Shown one piece after another: positions 24,449 through 32,357 of a stretch of 57,804 bases of DNA. Below the pieces are notes generated by a model. It worked only from the letters and a program-made list of their open reading frames with translations. It ran no database searches and was not told where the DNA came from. The position numbers were made by a program, and so were the translations under genes. The stretch's first letter is position 1. Every line of letters begins with the position of its first letter. This DNA is from JAGYLJ01 sp034661035 (GTDB taxonomy: Bacteria > Patescibacteriota > Minisyncoccia > Phycocordibacterales > UBA12079): the NCBI GenBank assembly GCA_034661035.1, contig JAYEKM010000029.1, forward strand, positions 1 through 57,804. Reading direction: 5' to 3'.

Positions 24449-24654
24449 TACCCTATTAAATGAGATTTGGCCCGATTCATAAATAATAATTTCTTAACTA
24501 AAAAGCTCCTCTCATAATACTTTATTATCTTGTTTCTTTAAATCTTAAATTTAAATCTTTACAACACATATGAAAGTATTTTCCTCATTCTTACAAATTG
24601 TAACACAACACATATATATCTTTATCAAAATTTAAATTTATTTAACAGGGTGAA
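24449..24654 (-). promoter_or_regulatory. Long-range inverted-repeat leader of the 517-aa gene
   Basis: On the gene strand ACCCTGTTAAAT (24640-24651) can pair over its full 12 nt (one G-U) with ATTTAATAGGGT (24450-24461). The proximal arm AGGGT ends 5 nt before the ATG at 24444, so a closed stem would cover the start region. The same pair of arms occurs upstream of the RNase H gene, nusA and the 112-aa gene at 48593. Confidence 0.6.
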
Positions 24655-24683
24655 TTCTACCAAAAAAGGCTCTTCCTGACACC

Positions 24684-26195
24684 TTATTCTAAAATTTCTA
24701 TTTCTTCTGATTGTTTTGTAAATTTTCTCAGTAATAAAAAGTATAAACAATAAACAATCACCATTAAATAAAACGGGAAGAAATTAACTTTGATAGAGGC
24801 AAAAGGTAGACTAGCAAAAATTTCTACCACCTTTAATTCGTAGGAAAGTAATAATTGAGTTATGTAAGAGAAAGGTAAAGCTAACCAGGTTGAAATAAAA
24901 ACAAACATCCCTGTTAAAAAACCAAATAACATGGTTAAGGGAATAAACATCAACACTAAAAGATTAACAAAGACAGCTACGATTGATAATTCACCCATCA
25001 TATAAAGTAACAAAGGTAAAACAAAAATTTGAGTAGAGATAGTTGCTAAAACAGTTTCTCTTAAATAAAACTTTTCTGGAACAAACTTAAAAAATTTATC
25101 TAATTTAGGTGCTAATAAAATCAAACCTAAAGTCGCCATAAAAGAAAGCTGAAAAGAGGGATCAAAAACCACTATATTTGGATTATGTAAAACCATAACA
25201 AAACCAGCCAAGAAAAGCGCTCTAGTCATGTCATTAACTCTACCAGTAGCCCTCGCAAAAATAACTAACAAAGCCATTATAGAAGCTCTTACAATTGTTG
25301 CTGAACCACCCACCATAACGGCAAACAAAACAATACTCAAGGCCCCTAAACTCATTCCTATAATTCTAGGAAAGAAGGAAAAGAGGCTCATAATAAATCC
25401 AGCAATAATCGCTACATTGTAACCAGATAAAACCACGATGTGAATTAAACCAACTTTTCTGAAATCATCTTGCAAGTCTTGACCAAGAGATTGTTTAGCC
25501 CCTACTAACAACCCACCTAACAAAGAAAGTTGGGGCTCTGGAATAATCTCCTTAATTTGTCCTAAAAAAACTTTTTTAAATGAAAATAGTTTTTCTTTTA
25601 CAAAGTTACCATTCCCTCCCGAAACAAGATTAACCTCTGGGTAAAATATTTGATAAAAAATATTATCTTTAGACAAATACCGAACATAATCAAATTCTCG
25701 ACCACCATCGGTGAAAAAATTTTTTGGTTTTTGTAGCACACCAGAAAATTTAATTTCATCTCCATATTCAAATTGAGGATAATGTTGAACTGTTAATAAC
25801 ATCTTAATATTTGTCTTGTTTAAATCAAGATTTTCTAGACTCAAGATTTTAACAACCAACTTTGTATTGTTTTCTCTTTCGTCAGGTTCATCCATAACAA
25901 TACCAGTCACAGAGACATTTTGATCTTCTAAATTATCTAACAACCAACTTTGTTGTGTTTCGTTTGAAAGTGAACATCTCAACAAACCAATACCAAAAAA
26001 CAACATTAGCAAAGAAATAAACAAAAAAAACTTCTTATCAGAAGTTTTTTGACCTATAAATAAAACTAATAACCAAACCATTATCGACAAAAAAATCCAG
26101 AAAAAACCGAAGTAGAAACCTAAATCCCAAAGAGAACAAAAAACTGTTCCAATTATAAAACTCAAAATAGAAAAATAGAAAAAAGAATACTTCAT
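24684..26195 (-). CDS. comEC: ComEC/Rec2-type DNA uptake channel
   Basis: Polytopic competence protein of 503 aa forming the inner-membrane channel for single-stranded DNA. N-terminal membrane helices, a DUF4131/OB-like soluble domain (about 85-180, VTGIVMDEPDERENN), and the Competence domain starting near 215 with HIVVLSGYNVAIIAG, the family hallmark, followed by multiple helices. The C-terminal metallo-beta-lactamase domain of longer ComEC proteins is absent. Together with the pilus operon and comF it supports natural transformation. 3 bp from the RNase H gene. Confidence 0.93.
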   Translation of the reverse strand: MKYSFFYFSILSFIIGTVFCSLWDLGFYFGFFWIFLSIMVWLLVLFIGQKTSDKKFFLFISLLMLFFGIGLLRCSLSNETQQSWLLDNLEDQNVSVTGIVMDEPDERENNTKLVVKILSLENLDLNKTNIKMLLTVQHYPQFEYGDEIKFSGVLQKPKNFFTDGGREFDYVRYLSKDNIFYQIFYPEVNLVSGGNGNFVKEKLFSFKKVFLGQIKEIIPEPQLSLLGGLLVGAKQSLGQDLQDDFRKVGLIHIVVLSGYNVAIIAGFIMSLFSFFPRIIGMSLGALSIVLFAVMVGGSATIVRASIMALLVIFARATGRVNDMTRALFLAGFVMVLHNPNIVVFDPSFQLSFMATLGLILLAPKLDKFFKFVPEKFYLRETVLATISTQIFVLPLLLYMMGELSIVAVFVNLLVLMFIPLTMLFGFLTGMFVFISTWLALPFSYITQLLLSYELKVVEIFASLPFASIKVNFFPFYLMVIVYCLYFLLLRKFTKQSEEIEILE

Positions 26196-26198
26196 GTA

Positions 26199-26630
26199 CT
26201 ATGATCCTCTTTTGTCCATAGCTTGATTAGCGAGTTCATCAGCTCTCTTGTTTTCTGCTCTAGGGATATATGTGAATTTTATATTCCTAAAGTTTTTCAC
26301 GATCAAATTATGAACTTTTATATACTGAGAAAAAAGGGTTTCCTCTTTTATCTGATATTCACCATTTAATTGCCTTTGAACTAACTGGCTATCCATTTTA
26401 ATTGTTACTTCCATTTTAACAAGATCTTTACCAAATACTTTTTGGGCTAATTCTAAACCGATAACAACAGCTTCATATTCAGCCCAGTTATTTGTTTTAG
26501 TCCCTAAAAACTTAGAGGTGGCCCTTAATTCAAGTCCTGTGCTACTAAAAATAACAGCTCCTGCTCCTGCATCTCCAGGATTTCCGCGGGATCCGCCATC
26601 TGTAAAAATAGTTATTTCATTTTCTTTCAT
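26199..26630 (-). CDS. rnhA: Ribonuclease H family protein (RNase HI-like)
   Basis: Protein of 143 aa. Catalytic carboxylates visible: FTDGGSRGNPG (first Asp), AEYEAVVIGLE (Glu), KMDSQLVQRQLNG (Asp), and RADELANQAM (last Asp). This is the ATG-start form; an upstream TTG at 26654 would lie inside the inverted-repeat leader. It degrades the RNA strand of RNA-DNA hybrids. It is transcribed with comEC. The closest group is the short archaeal/bacterial RNase HI type without a basic protrusion. Confidence 0.92.
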   Translation of the reverse strand: MKENEITIFTDGGSRGNPGDAGAGAVIFSSTGLELRATSKFLGTKTNNWAEYEAVVIGLELAQKVFGKDLVKMEVTIKMDSQLVQRQLNGEYQIKEETLFSQYIKVHNLIVKNFRNIKFTYIPRAENKRADELANQAMDKRGS

Positions 26631-26634
26631 GTTT

Positions 26635-26774
26635 ACCCTATTAAATATATTCAAATCTGATAATAAATTGATGTTAAGTAAGTATTCTCTTCGTACGATA
26701 TAAAAAGAATTATATCTTAAAATCAGAGAGATTTGAAGATAAAATTTGTTACCACAAATTTTATTTAACAGAGT
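26635..26774 (-). promoter_or_regulatory. Long-range inverted-repeat leader of the RNase H gene
   Basis: On the gene strand ACTCTGTTAAAT (26763-26774) can pair with ATTTAATAGGGT (26635-26646), and AGGGT ends 4 nt before the ATG. Inside, AAAATTTGT-GGTA-ACAAATTTT (26741-26762) forms a hairpin, and CAAATCT/AGATTTG arms span the remainder, giving a branched structure. Same family as 24449-24654, 45713-45786 and 48484-48580. Confidence 0.6.
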
Positions 26775-26807
26775 GAATTATATCAAAAAAAAAACAAGCA
26801 TTTAAAA

Positions 26808-28511
26808 TTAAACTATATCAACAATCTTTAATCTTAATTCATTACTTCCACCATAAGTATTTCTCTCAAGATTAACTAAAATATCAACCTTTTGTTTTTG
26901 TGACAAAATAAATTTTTTATCTTTTATAAATTGACTAAAAAAATCAATAGCTTTTACTTTATTTCCTTTTGAATTTATAAAAGTCATTTCTAGATGATTT
27001 TTAGCCTTGCCAAATATTCGAGCCTCTTTTATCACCAAACTTTCAATCATAAATAATGGTCTTTTATTACCAACACCAAAAGGAGCTAATTTTTCTATCA
27101 AATTAAAGTTTTCCCAATTTAAATCATCAAGAGTAAGTTTTTTATCGACGAATATTTCTTCAACAATATCTTGATTTAAAATTTTACCAAAAGCTTTCAT
27201 AATTTTTTCTTCAAAAAAATGAATTTCACCTGATGAAATACCAAAACCAGCAGCCGCTTTATGCCCACCACTATGGGTAAAAAAACCTTGGTCAGCTAAG
27301 CTCATTAGTTCTACCAAATCAACTGTATCTGACCGACACGAACCACAATATTCTCCTTCCTCATTTGTTCCCCAAACAAAACAAGGTCTTTTATAGAAAT
27401 CTTTGAGAGAGGAAGCTATCAAACCAGAAAGTCCTAAGTTCCACTCAGGACTACCTATTACAATGACATCCTTTAATTCTCTCTCCTTTAATTTCCTTTT
27501 TGCCTCTCTAACAGCTGTAGCGACAAGAGTTTTTCTCTTATTGTTCAAAGAATCTAATTGACCAGCTAAATCATTAGCCACAAAAGCGTCCTCGGATGAA
27601 AGTAAGTCAAAAGTAATTTGAGGATCAGCTACTCTAGAGGCAGCATTAATCCTCGGGGCTATCATAAAACCAATATCCTCCTCGTTTATGTACTTTTGAT
27701 CAACTTTAATTTTTTTTAACAATTTTATTAAACCTAAACGAGGAGATTTTCTCATTACTAATAAACCATATTTAGCAAAAACTCGATTCTCCCTCTTTAA
27801 AGGCACCATATCGGCAATTGTTGCCAAACCTACCATGTCTAACAACCATTTTTCCCAACCTTCTACTATATCAAAATCACCTTTTTGGATTAATCCTTGA
27901 ATAAATTTAAAAATAACTCCTGCTCCACACAACATATCATCTAGATAATTATCATCAGTTTGTTTAGAGTTCAAAATAGCCAGAGCCTGAGGTAACTCTT
28001 CTCCAGGTAAATGATGGTCTGTTACAATCACATCAACCCCGTTCTTACTAGCCAGTGCAACCTCTTCACTATTTGTAATTCCACAATCAATTGTTATCAG
28101 AACATCTGTTTTTTCCTGAATAAATTTATTAACAGCTTTTTTATTTAATCCATAGCCTTCTTTTAAACGATTGGGTATGTAGTTACTGAAATTAACAAAA
28201 CCAATCTTCTTAAAAAAATCATTTAAGATAACTGCTCCTGAAATACCATCAGCGTCATAGTCGCTATAGATTATTACTCTTTCATTTTCCCTGATTGCCT
28301 TTAAAATCCTATCAACCGCCAAATCCATACCTTTTATAGAAAAAGGGTTAAACTTATCTTCGTTATAAACGGGCTTTAAAAAATCTTCTGCATCATCAAG
28401 GTTCTCCAGACCTCTATAAAATAACAACTGGCCTAAAATATCTGGGTATTTTTTAAATTCTTTCTTTACTTTATCAGGTAGTTCACCGCCAAAACTTATT
28501 TTTCTTTTCAT
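26808..28511 (-). CDS. recJ: Single-stranded-DNA-specific exonuclease RecJ
   Basis: 5'-3' exonuclease of the DHH/DHHA1 family, 567 aa, normal length. Motifs: YSDYDADGISGA (about 80-91), ITIDCGITN, VIVTDHHLPG (DHH proper), then DHHA1 with SGGHKAAAGFG (about 416-426) and a C-terminal OB fold (about 450-560). Acts in recombination and mismatch repair and may process incoming DNA. Divergent from the HIT gene with 27 bp between start codons. Confidence 0.96.
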   Translation of the reverse strand: MKRKISFGGELPDKVKKEFKKYPDILGQLLFYRGLENLDDAEDFLKPVYNEDKFNPFSIKGMDLAVDRILKAIRENERVIIYSDYDADGISGAVILNDFFKKIGFVNFSNYIPNRLKEGYGLNKKAVNKFIQEKTDVLITIDCGITNSEEVALASKNGVDVIVTDHHLPGEELPQALAILNSKQTDDNYLDDMLCGAGVIFKFIQGLIQKGDFDIVEGWEKWLLDMVGLATIADMVPLKRENRVFAKYGLLVMRKSPRLGLIKLLKKIKVDQKYINEEDIGFMIAPRINAASRVADPQITFDLLSSEDAFVANDLAGQLDSLNNKRKTLVATAVREAKRKLKERELKDVIVIGSPEWNLGLSGLIASSLKDFYKRPCFVWGTNEEGEYCGSCRSDTVDLVELMSLADQGFFTHSGGHKAAAGFGISSGEIHFFEEKIMKAFGKILNQDIVEEIFVDKKLTLDDLNWENFNLIEKLAPFGVGNKRPLFMIESLVIKEARIFGKAKNHLEMTFINSKGNKVKAIDFFSQFIKDKKFILSQKQKVDILVNLERNTYGGSNELRLKIVDIV

Positions 28512-28538
28512 TTCACCATTTTAGCATATAATAAAAAC

Positions 28539-28937
28539 ATGAATGATTGCCTATTTTGTAAAATTGTGTCGGGAGAGATACCCTGCCATAAGGTCTATGA
28601 AGATAAAAACTTTTTAGCCTTTTTAGATATCAATCCAGCCAACCTTGGTCATACTTTAATTATCCCAAAAAAACATTCCAAAAACATCTTAGAGATGGAC
28701 GATGAATTATCAAAAGAAATGATTATTATCATTAAAAAAATCTCAAAAAAAATAAAAACATCACTGAAAAGCGATGGTATAAATATTTTAATGAATAATG
28801 AAGCCGGAGCAGGACAAATAATCTTCCATACTCATGTTCATATTATTCCCCGTTTTCTTGATGATGGATTAAAACATTGGCCTAGTAAAAAAATAACTAA
28901 TATTGAACTAGAAAAAATAAGAAATAAATTGTTTTGA
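28539..28937 (+). CDS. HIT family nucleotide hydrolase
   Basis: Protein of 132 aa of the HIT/HINT branch. The N-terminal CLFCKIVSGEIPCHKVYED includes the CxxC..H zinc-type start, and the catalytic histidine triad is HTHVHIIPR (about 103-111). Hydrolyses nucleoside phosphoramidates or dinucleotides. TATAAT (28527-28532) lies 6 nt before the ATG. A partial, broken copy of the 3' end of a HIT gene occurs at 30590-30705. Confidence 0.95.
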   Translation: MNDCLFCKIVSGEIPCHKVYEDKNFLAFLDINPANLGHTLIIPKKHSKNILEMDDELSKEMIIIIKKISKKIKTSLKSDGINILMNNEAGAGQIIFHTHVHIIPRFLDDGLKHWPSKKITNIELEKIRNKLF

Positions 28938-28944
28938 TGATAAA

Positions 28945-28986
28945 AAAAGGCCACCGCTACTAAAAACATAGCTGTGGCCTTCTTTG
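28945..28986. terminator. Bidirectional terminator between the HIT and C10 genes
   Basis: GGCCAC-c-GCTA ... TAGC-t-GTGGCC stem with an A-run before and TTCTTTG after; serves convergent genes. Confidence 0.8.
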
Positions 28987-29014
28987 TATTAATCCTTATT
29001 CTCAATTTTCAATA

Positions 29015-30463
29015 TCAAGGAACCTGAATAATTTTTACTTCCGAAAGACCTCCATATCCATATCGGTTATAACCTTGAACAGCAACGTAATACATTGCTC
29101 CGTGAGGCAAAACAAAAGACGCAGTTGTCTGTTGTTTGTCAAAAAAAATTTGATAGACATCCTTTTCTTCCTCGTTTAAAAAAGGAGTAAGAGAATAACA
29201 AAGAATATAACCCTCCGTGTCCGATGTTAACCAACCTAAATTGACAACTTGACCCTCAATATCAATATCCAGAGAGGGAAAACCAGGAGGACCCTTCAAC
29301 GGATGAATATCAACAACCATCGAAACATATTTGTTCTTTGTGTCGTCCCACTCCCAGAAAGAATCAAAAGATTCGACGGTATACCATCCATCAGAGGAAC
29401 CACCCCAACCAAAATTAAAGTGAACTTGATCCATCCCATCTACAGACCAATATCCGTCAGCGACATAAGCATGCCTATCCGATGAAAAAAAGACAGGTTG
29501 TCTTTTATTGATTTGTTCCTGAATTATCGGGAAAAAATTATCACGATAACTTATTATATCGTGAAGATCGTCGCTGTAACCTAAATACTCTGGAAGTCCA
29601 GCAACCAAACCAGCATAAAAACCAGAACTCTCTGTAGAGGAATAACATGTTTTCGCAAGAACTCCAACATCAGCCATTAACCGAGCGACTGCATCATTTT
29701 CTGGTGAGGGTTGTCCCTCAAACCAAGAATAAGAATCTATCATCAAGTTCCAGTAATATTCGTGAGAAAAATCTGCACAGATATATTGGTTTGTTCCACA
29801 ACTGATAGAACCAGAAAAATAATCATCGTAACATTTAGAACCAGAACCTACCTTTGGCCACTCCCAATATTTGAGAATCTGAGCAATGGCAGTTGCTACA
29901 CAACCTGTTACGGACCTTTCCCCGTTATTATCCAACGGACAGTAGTTGTTATAAGGAGTCTGTTGACTCCACGTTGTCTTCAATAAAGGACCAACCATTC
30001 CGCTAATAATATCATCAGTGGTAACAAAAGACCTTTTCTCAAGAAGTGTCCAAGCTTTATTGACCTGAAGGACTTGTTTTTTATTTGAAAGAGTGTGGAC
30101 AATAAATTTTGCTTGTCGGACAAGACTCTCAATAACCATAACCCCCATATCCATGGCAAGTTCAGAATTACTACTAAAACTTCCATCTTTACTCCAGGCT
30201 TTAATAGGTTCAAAGAGATCTTCCGTAGGAACAACTACAAAACCTCCACCAGAAAAATTAAATAGATAACCAATTGATTTACCCTTCTCGTCTTGAAGGA
30301 TTATTCCTTCATTAACAATTTTGTCTTCTCCGACTCGTTGCATCCATAACTCAGCTATAAGCCGAGCTTGCTGTAAAGAAACAAATTGAGCCTCTGATAT
30401 AGCAGCAACAGGAAATAAAAAAATAATCAATAGCAACGAAATTATCTTAACCTTTTCCATCAT
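29015..30463 (-). CDS. Secreted C10 (streptopain-like) cysteine protease, copy 1
   Basis: Secreted protease of 482 aa. Signal peptide 1-25, then a SpeB-type propeptide (about 30-95, FVSLQQARLIAELWMQRVGE; SIGYLFNFSGGGFVVVP). The catalytic domain has Cys188 in SVTGCVATAIAQIL, His331 in SSDRHAYVADGY, and the oxyanion Trp region FNFGWGGSSDGWY. A C-terminal fibronectin-like part follows. Two ATGs in a row are possible; the first lies 5 nt after GGAG (AAAGGAGA). Promoter TTGACA-17 bp-TACTAT upstream. Paralogue of the next gene. Possible roles: predation on or attachment to a host cell, nutrient release. Confidence 0.92.
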   Translation of the reverse strand: MMEKVKIISLLLIIFLFPVAAISEAQFVSLQQARLIAELWMQRVGEDKIVNEGIILQDEKGKSIGYLFNFSGGGFVVVPTEDLFEPIKAWSKDGSFSSNSELAMDMGVMVIESLVRQAKFIVHTLSNKKQVLQVNKAWTLLEKRSFVTTDDIISGMVGPLLKTTWSQQTPYNNYCPLDNNGERSVTGCVATAIAQILKYWEWPKVGSGSKCYDDYFSGSISCGTNQYICADFSHEYYWNLMIDSYSWFEGQPSPENDAVARLMADVGVLAKTCYSSTESSGFYAGLVAGLPEYLGYSDDLHDIISYRDNFFPIIQEQINKRQPVFFSSDRHAYVADGYWSVDGMDQVHFNFGWGGSSDGWYTVESFDSFWEWDDTKNKYVSMVVDIHPLKGPPGFPSLDIDIEGQVVNLGWLTSDTEGYILCYSLTPFLNEEEKDVYQIFFDKQQTTASFVLPHGAMYYVAVQGYNRYGYGGLSEVKIIQVP

Positions 30464-30537
30464 TGCATCTCCTTTCATTCGTAAAAGCTGAGAATTAATT
30501 TATACAAAAATATCAAAGTACAATACTTCTACATAGA

Positions 30538-30566
30538 ATAGTATGGATAAAGATAAATTTTGTCAA
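30538..30566 (-). promoter_or_regulatory. Sigma-70-type promoter of the C10 protease copy 1
   Basis: On the minus strand TTGACA (30561-30566), 17-bp spacer, TACTAT (30538-30543). The leader is about 70 nt and ends in a strong Shine-Dalgarno site. Confidence 0.65.
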
Positions 30567-30589
30567 TAGATCGTTATGGTTCAATACCT

Positions 30590-30705
30590 ATGCAACACTT
30601 TAATCGTGCAGGATTAAAAACTTAAGACATTGGCCTAGTAAAAAACACACTCCCGAAGAACTCTTAGGTACATTAGTAAAGATAAAAAATAAAAAGACCG
30701 TATAA
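30590..30705 (+). pseudogene. Remnant of a HIT gene 3' end
   Basis: In two frames separated by an 8-nt insertion (30620-30627), the translation gives QHFNRAGLK then HWPSKKHTPEELLGTLVKIK and a stop. This corresponds to the C-terminus of a HIT protein: the intact gene at 28539 has DGLKHWPSKK. The DNA CATTGGCCTAGTAAAAAA is identical in both. The catalytic triad part is gone. With the intact gene it brackets the C10 copy 1 gene. Confidence 0.6.
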
Positions 30706-30727
30706 GCAAAAAGCAAATACGGTCTTT
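30693..30727 (-). terminator. Terminator of the C10 protease copy 2
   Basis: 11-bp stem AAAGACCGTAT/ATACGGTCTTT; on the minus strand it is followed by CTTTTTATTTTTT. Confidence 0.8.
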
Positions 30728-30758
30728 AAAATTACATAGATCATTTTTAAACCTCATA

Positions 30759-32222
30759 TCAACGGATCTCGAAAAGTCCGATATTGGAGTATTCACTACC
30801 TCCAATTAAATTATATGCCTGTATTGCGACAAAATAACTAGCACCAACCCAAAGATTGGCAGACATGGATGTTTGACTACCCCAATCAACCGTCACTATT
30901 GAACCAGGTCCTGTATAAGGAGCTGGTGCGTAAGAAAATAAATAACCAGTGGCTCCCGTCACGGGTTGCCACGAACAGTTAACGATAGTTCCATTGACGA
31001 CCACCTCCAACACCGGGGAATCAGGGGCACTATCAGCTGTTATAAAGTCAGGATAAATGTTGATTATCATCGTCACCCGACTAGAACTGTCATACGAAGC
31101 TCCCCAGAATTCATTTAATCCTTCAATTGTGTACCATCCATCCGATGAACCATCCCAACCAAAATTAAAATGAGTTTGATTCATACCAAGATCTTCCCGA
31201 AAACCATCAGCAACGTAAGCATGGTTACTAGAGCAAAAAAACACAGGGTAGCCTTTGTCTAGCTGATTCTTAATAGTTGAATAAGAACTACTCCAGGATT
31301 CATAAACTATCTCCACTTCATCACTATAACCCAAGTAGGTAGAAAAATCGTCCTCGTAAGGAAATGCTCCACTTCCAGAAGAGGAGTAATTAGTTTCAAA
31401 GATAATTCCTAAATCAGACATCAACGTGGCAACGGTATCAATTTCCTCGGCAGGCGAAGATTCCGTAAGGATATCTGGCATTTTATTCCAATTATAAACA
31501 TGCTCAAAATCAGCACATAAAGTCACTTCCGGATTATTAAGACAATCATAATTAGAACAATAAGAATAGCATTTACTTCCTGTTCCAGCTTCCGGCCATC
31601 TCCAATACCTTAATATCTGAGCCATGGCTGTACTTGTACATCCAGTGACAGAAAGTTCGCCATTGTCATTGTCTATAGGACAATAAGCGTTGTAAGGTTC
31701 ACGTTGTCCCCAAGTAGTTGTCAACAACGGACCAACAACCTGAGAACTTTCTTGCGCCCTTACCTCTCCTGGAGACAAAATCCGTCTCCACCCTTCATGG
31801 GCGTCTGTCAGGCTACTTTGGTAATTCGCCGAAGAAGCCCTTACGGTAACGAGAAAATGTTTTTGTCGTAGGAAACTTTTTTTAACCATAGTTTCCATGT
31901 CCATAGACCGCGAAGGGTCACCACGAAAGTGTCCCCTTCTACTCCAAGCCTTAACGGGTTCGAAAGTATCGTCCATAGGAACAACCACAAACCCTCCGCC
32001 AGAGAAACTGAACAGATAACCGATTGAGTTGCCCTCATTTTGAAGGGTTCTTCCTTCATCAACAACCCTATCTTCTCCAACCCTTTCCATCCAGTTTTCA
32101 GCCACAACCTGAGCCGTCTCAAAAGAAACAGGGGCAGCATTTACTGAACCAAAGTTAGAGAAAACAAAGAACATCGCAACAACCAGAACTACGAAAAAAC
32201 TACAACGTTTTGTCACTTCCAT
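30759..32222 (-). CDS. Secreted C10 (streptopain-like) cysteine protease, copy 2
   Basis: Secreted protease of 487 aa. Signal peptide 1-29, propeptide with SIGYLFSFSGGGFVVVP, catalytic Cys195 in LSVTGCTSTAMAQILRYW, His334 in FCSSNHAYVADGF, and FNFGWDGSSDGWY. The C-terminal Ig/fibronectin-like domain starts near 385. The ATG at 32222 follows AAGGAGGTAATAAAA, a perfect Shine-Dalgarno; an upstream in-frame start has none. It shares its domain order and catalytic context with copy 1 but has extra Cys (CYSYCSNYDC). The tandem pair suggests duplication; base composition is less AT-rich than the neighbouring glycolytic genes. Confidence 0.92.
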   Translation of the reverse strand: MEVTKRCSFFVVLVVAMFFVFSNFGSVNAAPVSFETAQVVAENWMERVGEDRVVDEGRTLQNEGNSIGYLFSFSGGGFVVVPMDDTFEPVKAWSRRGHFRGDPSRSMDMETMVKKSFLRQKHFLVTVRASSANYQSSLTDAHEGWRRILSPGEVRAQESSQVVGPLLTTTWGQREPYNAYCPIDNDNGELSVTGCTSTAMAQILRYWRWPEAGTGSKCYSYCSNYDCLNNPEVTLCADFEHVYNWNKMPDILTESSPAEEIDTVATLMSDLGIIFETNYSSSGSGAFPYEDDFSTYLGYSDEVEIVYESWSSSYSTIKNQLDKGYPVFFCSSNHAYVADGFREDLGMNQTHFNFGWDGSSDGWYTIEGLNEFWGASYDSSSRVTMIINIYPDFITADSAPDSPVLEVVVNGTIVNCSWQPVTGATGYLFSYAPAPYTGPGSIVTVDWGSQTSMSANLWVGASYFVAIQAYNLIGGSEYSNIGLFEIR

Positions 32223-32317
32223 TTTTATTACCTCCTTTTTTAAATTGTAAGGCTCAAGACCTTTTATTTTAGGTTTAAAATTATATGTAATTCTCAAAGA
32301 ACTACACTCCTATAAAA

Positions 32318-32346
32318 AGGATAGGATTAAACAAGAAAATTGTCAA
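32318..32346 (-). promoter_or_regulatory. Sigma-70-type promoter of the C10 protease copy 2
   Basis: On the minus strand TTGACA (32341-32346), 17-bp spacer, TATCCT (32318-32323); leader of about 90 nt before AAGGAGG and ATG. Confidence 0.65.
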
Positions 32347-32357
32347 GTGTATGAAGT

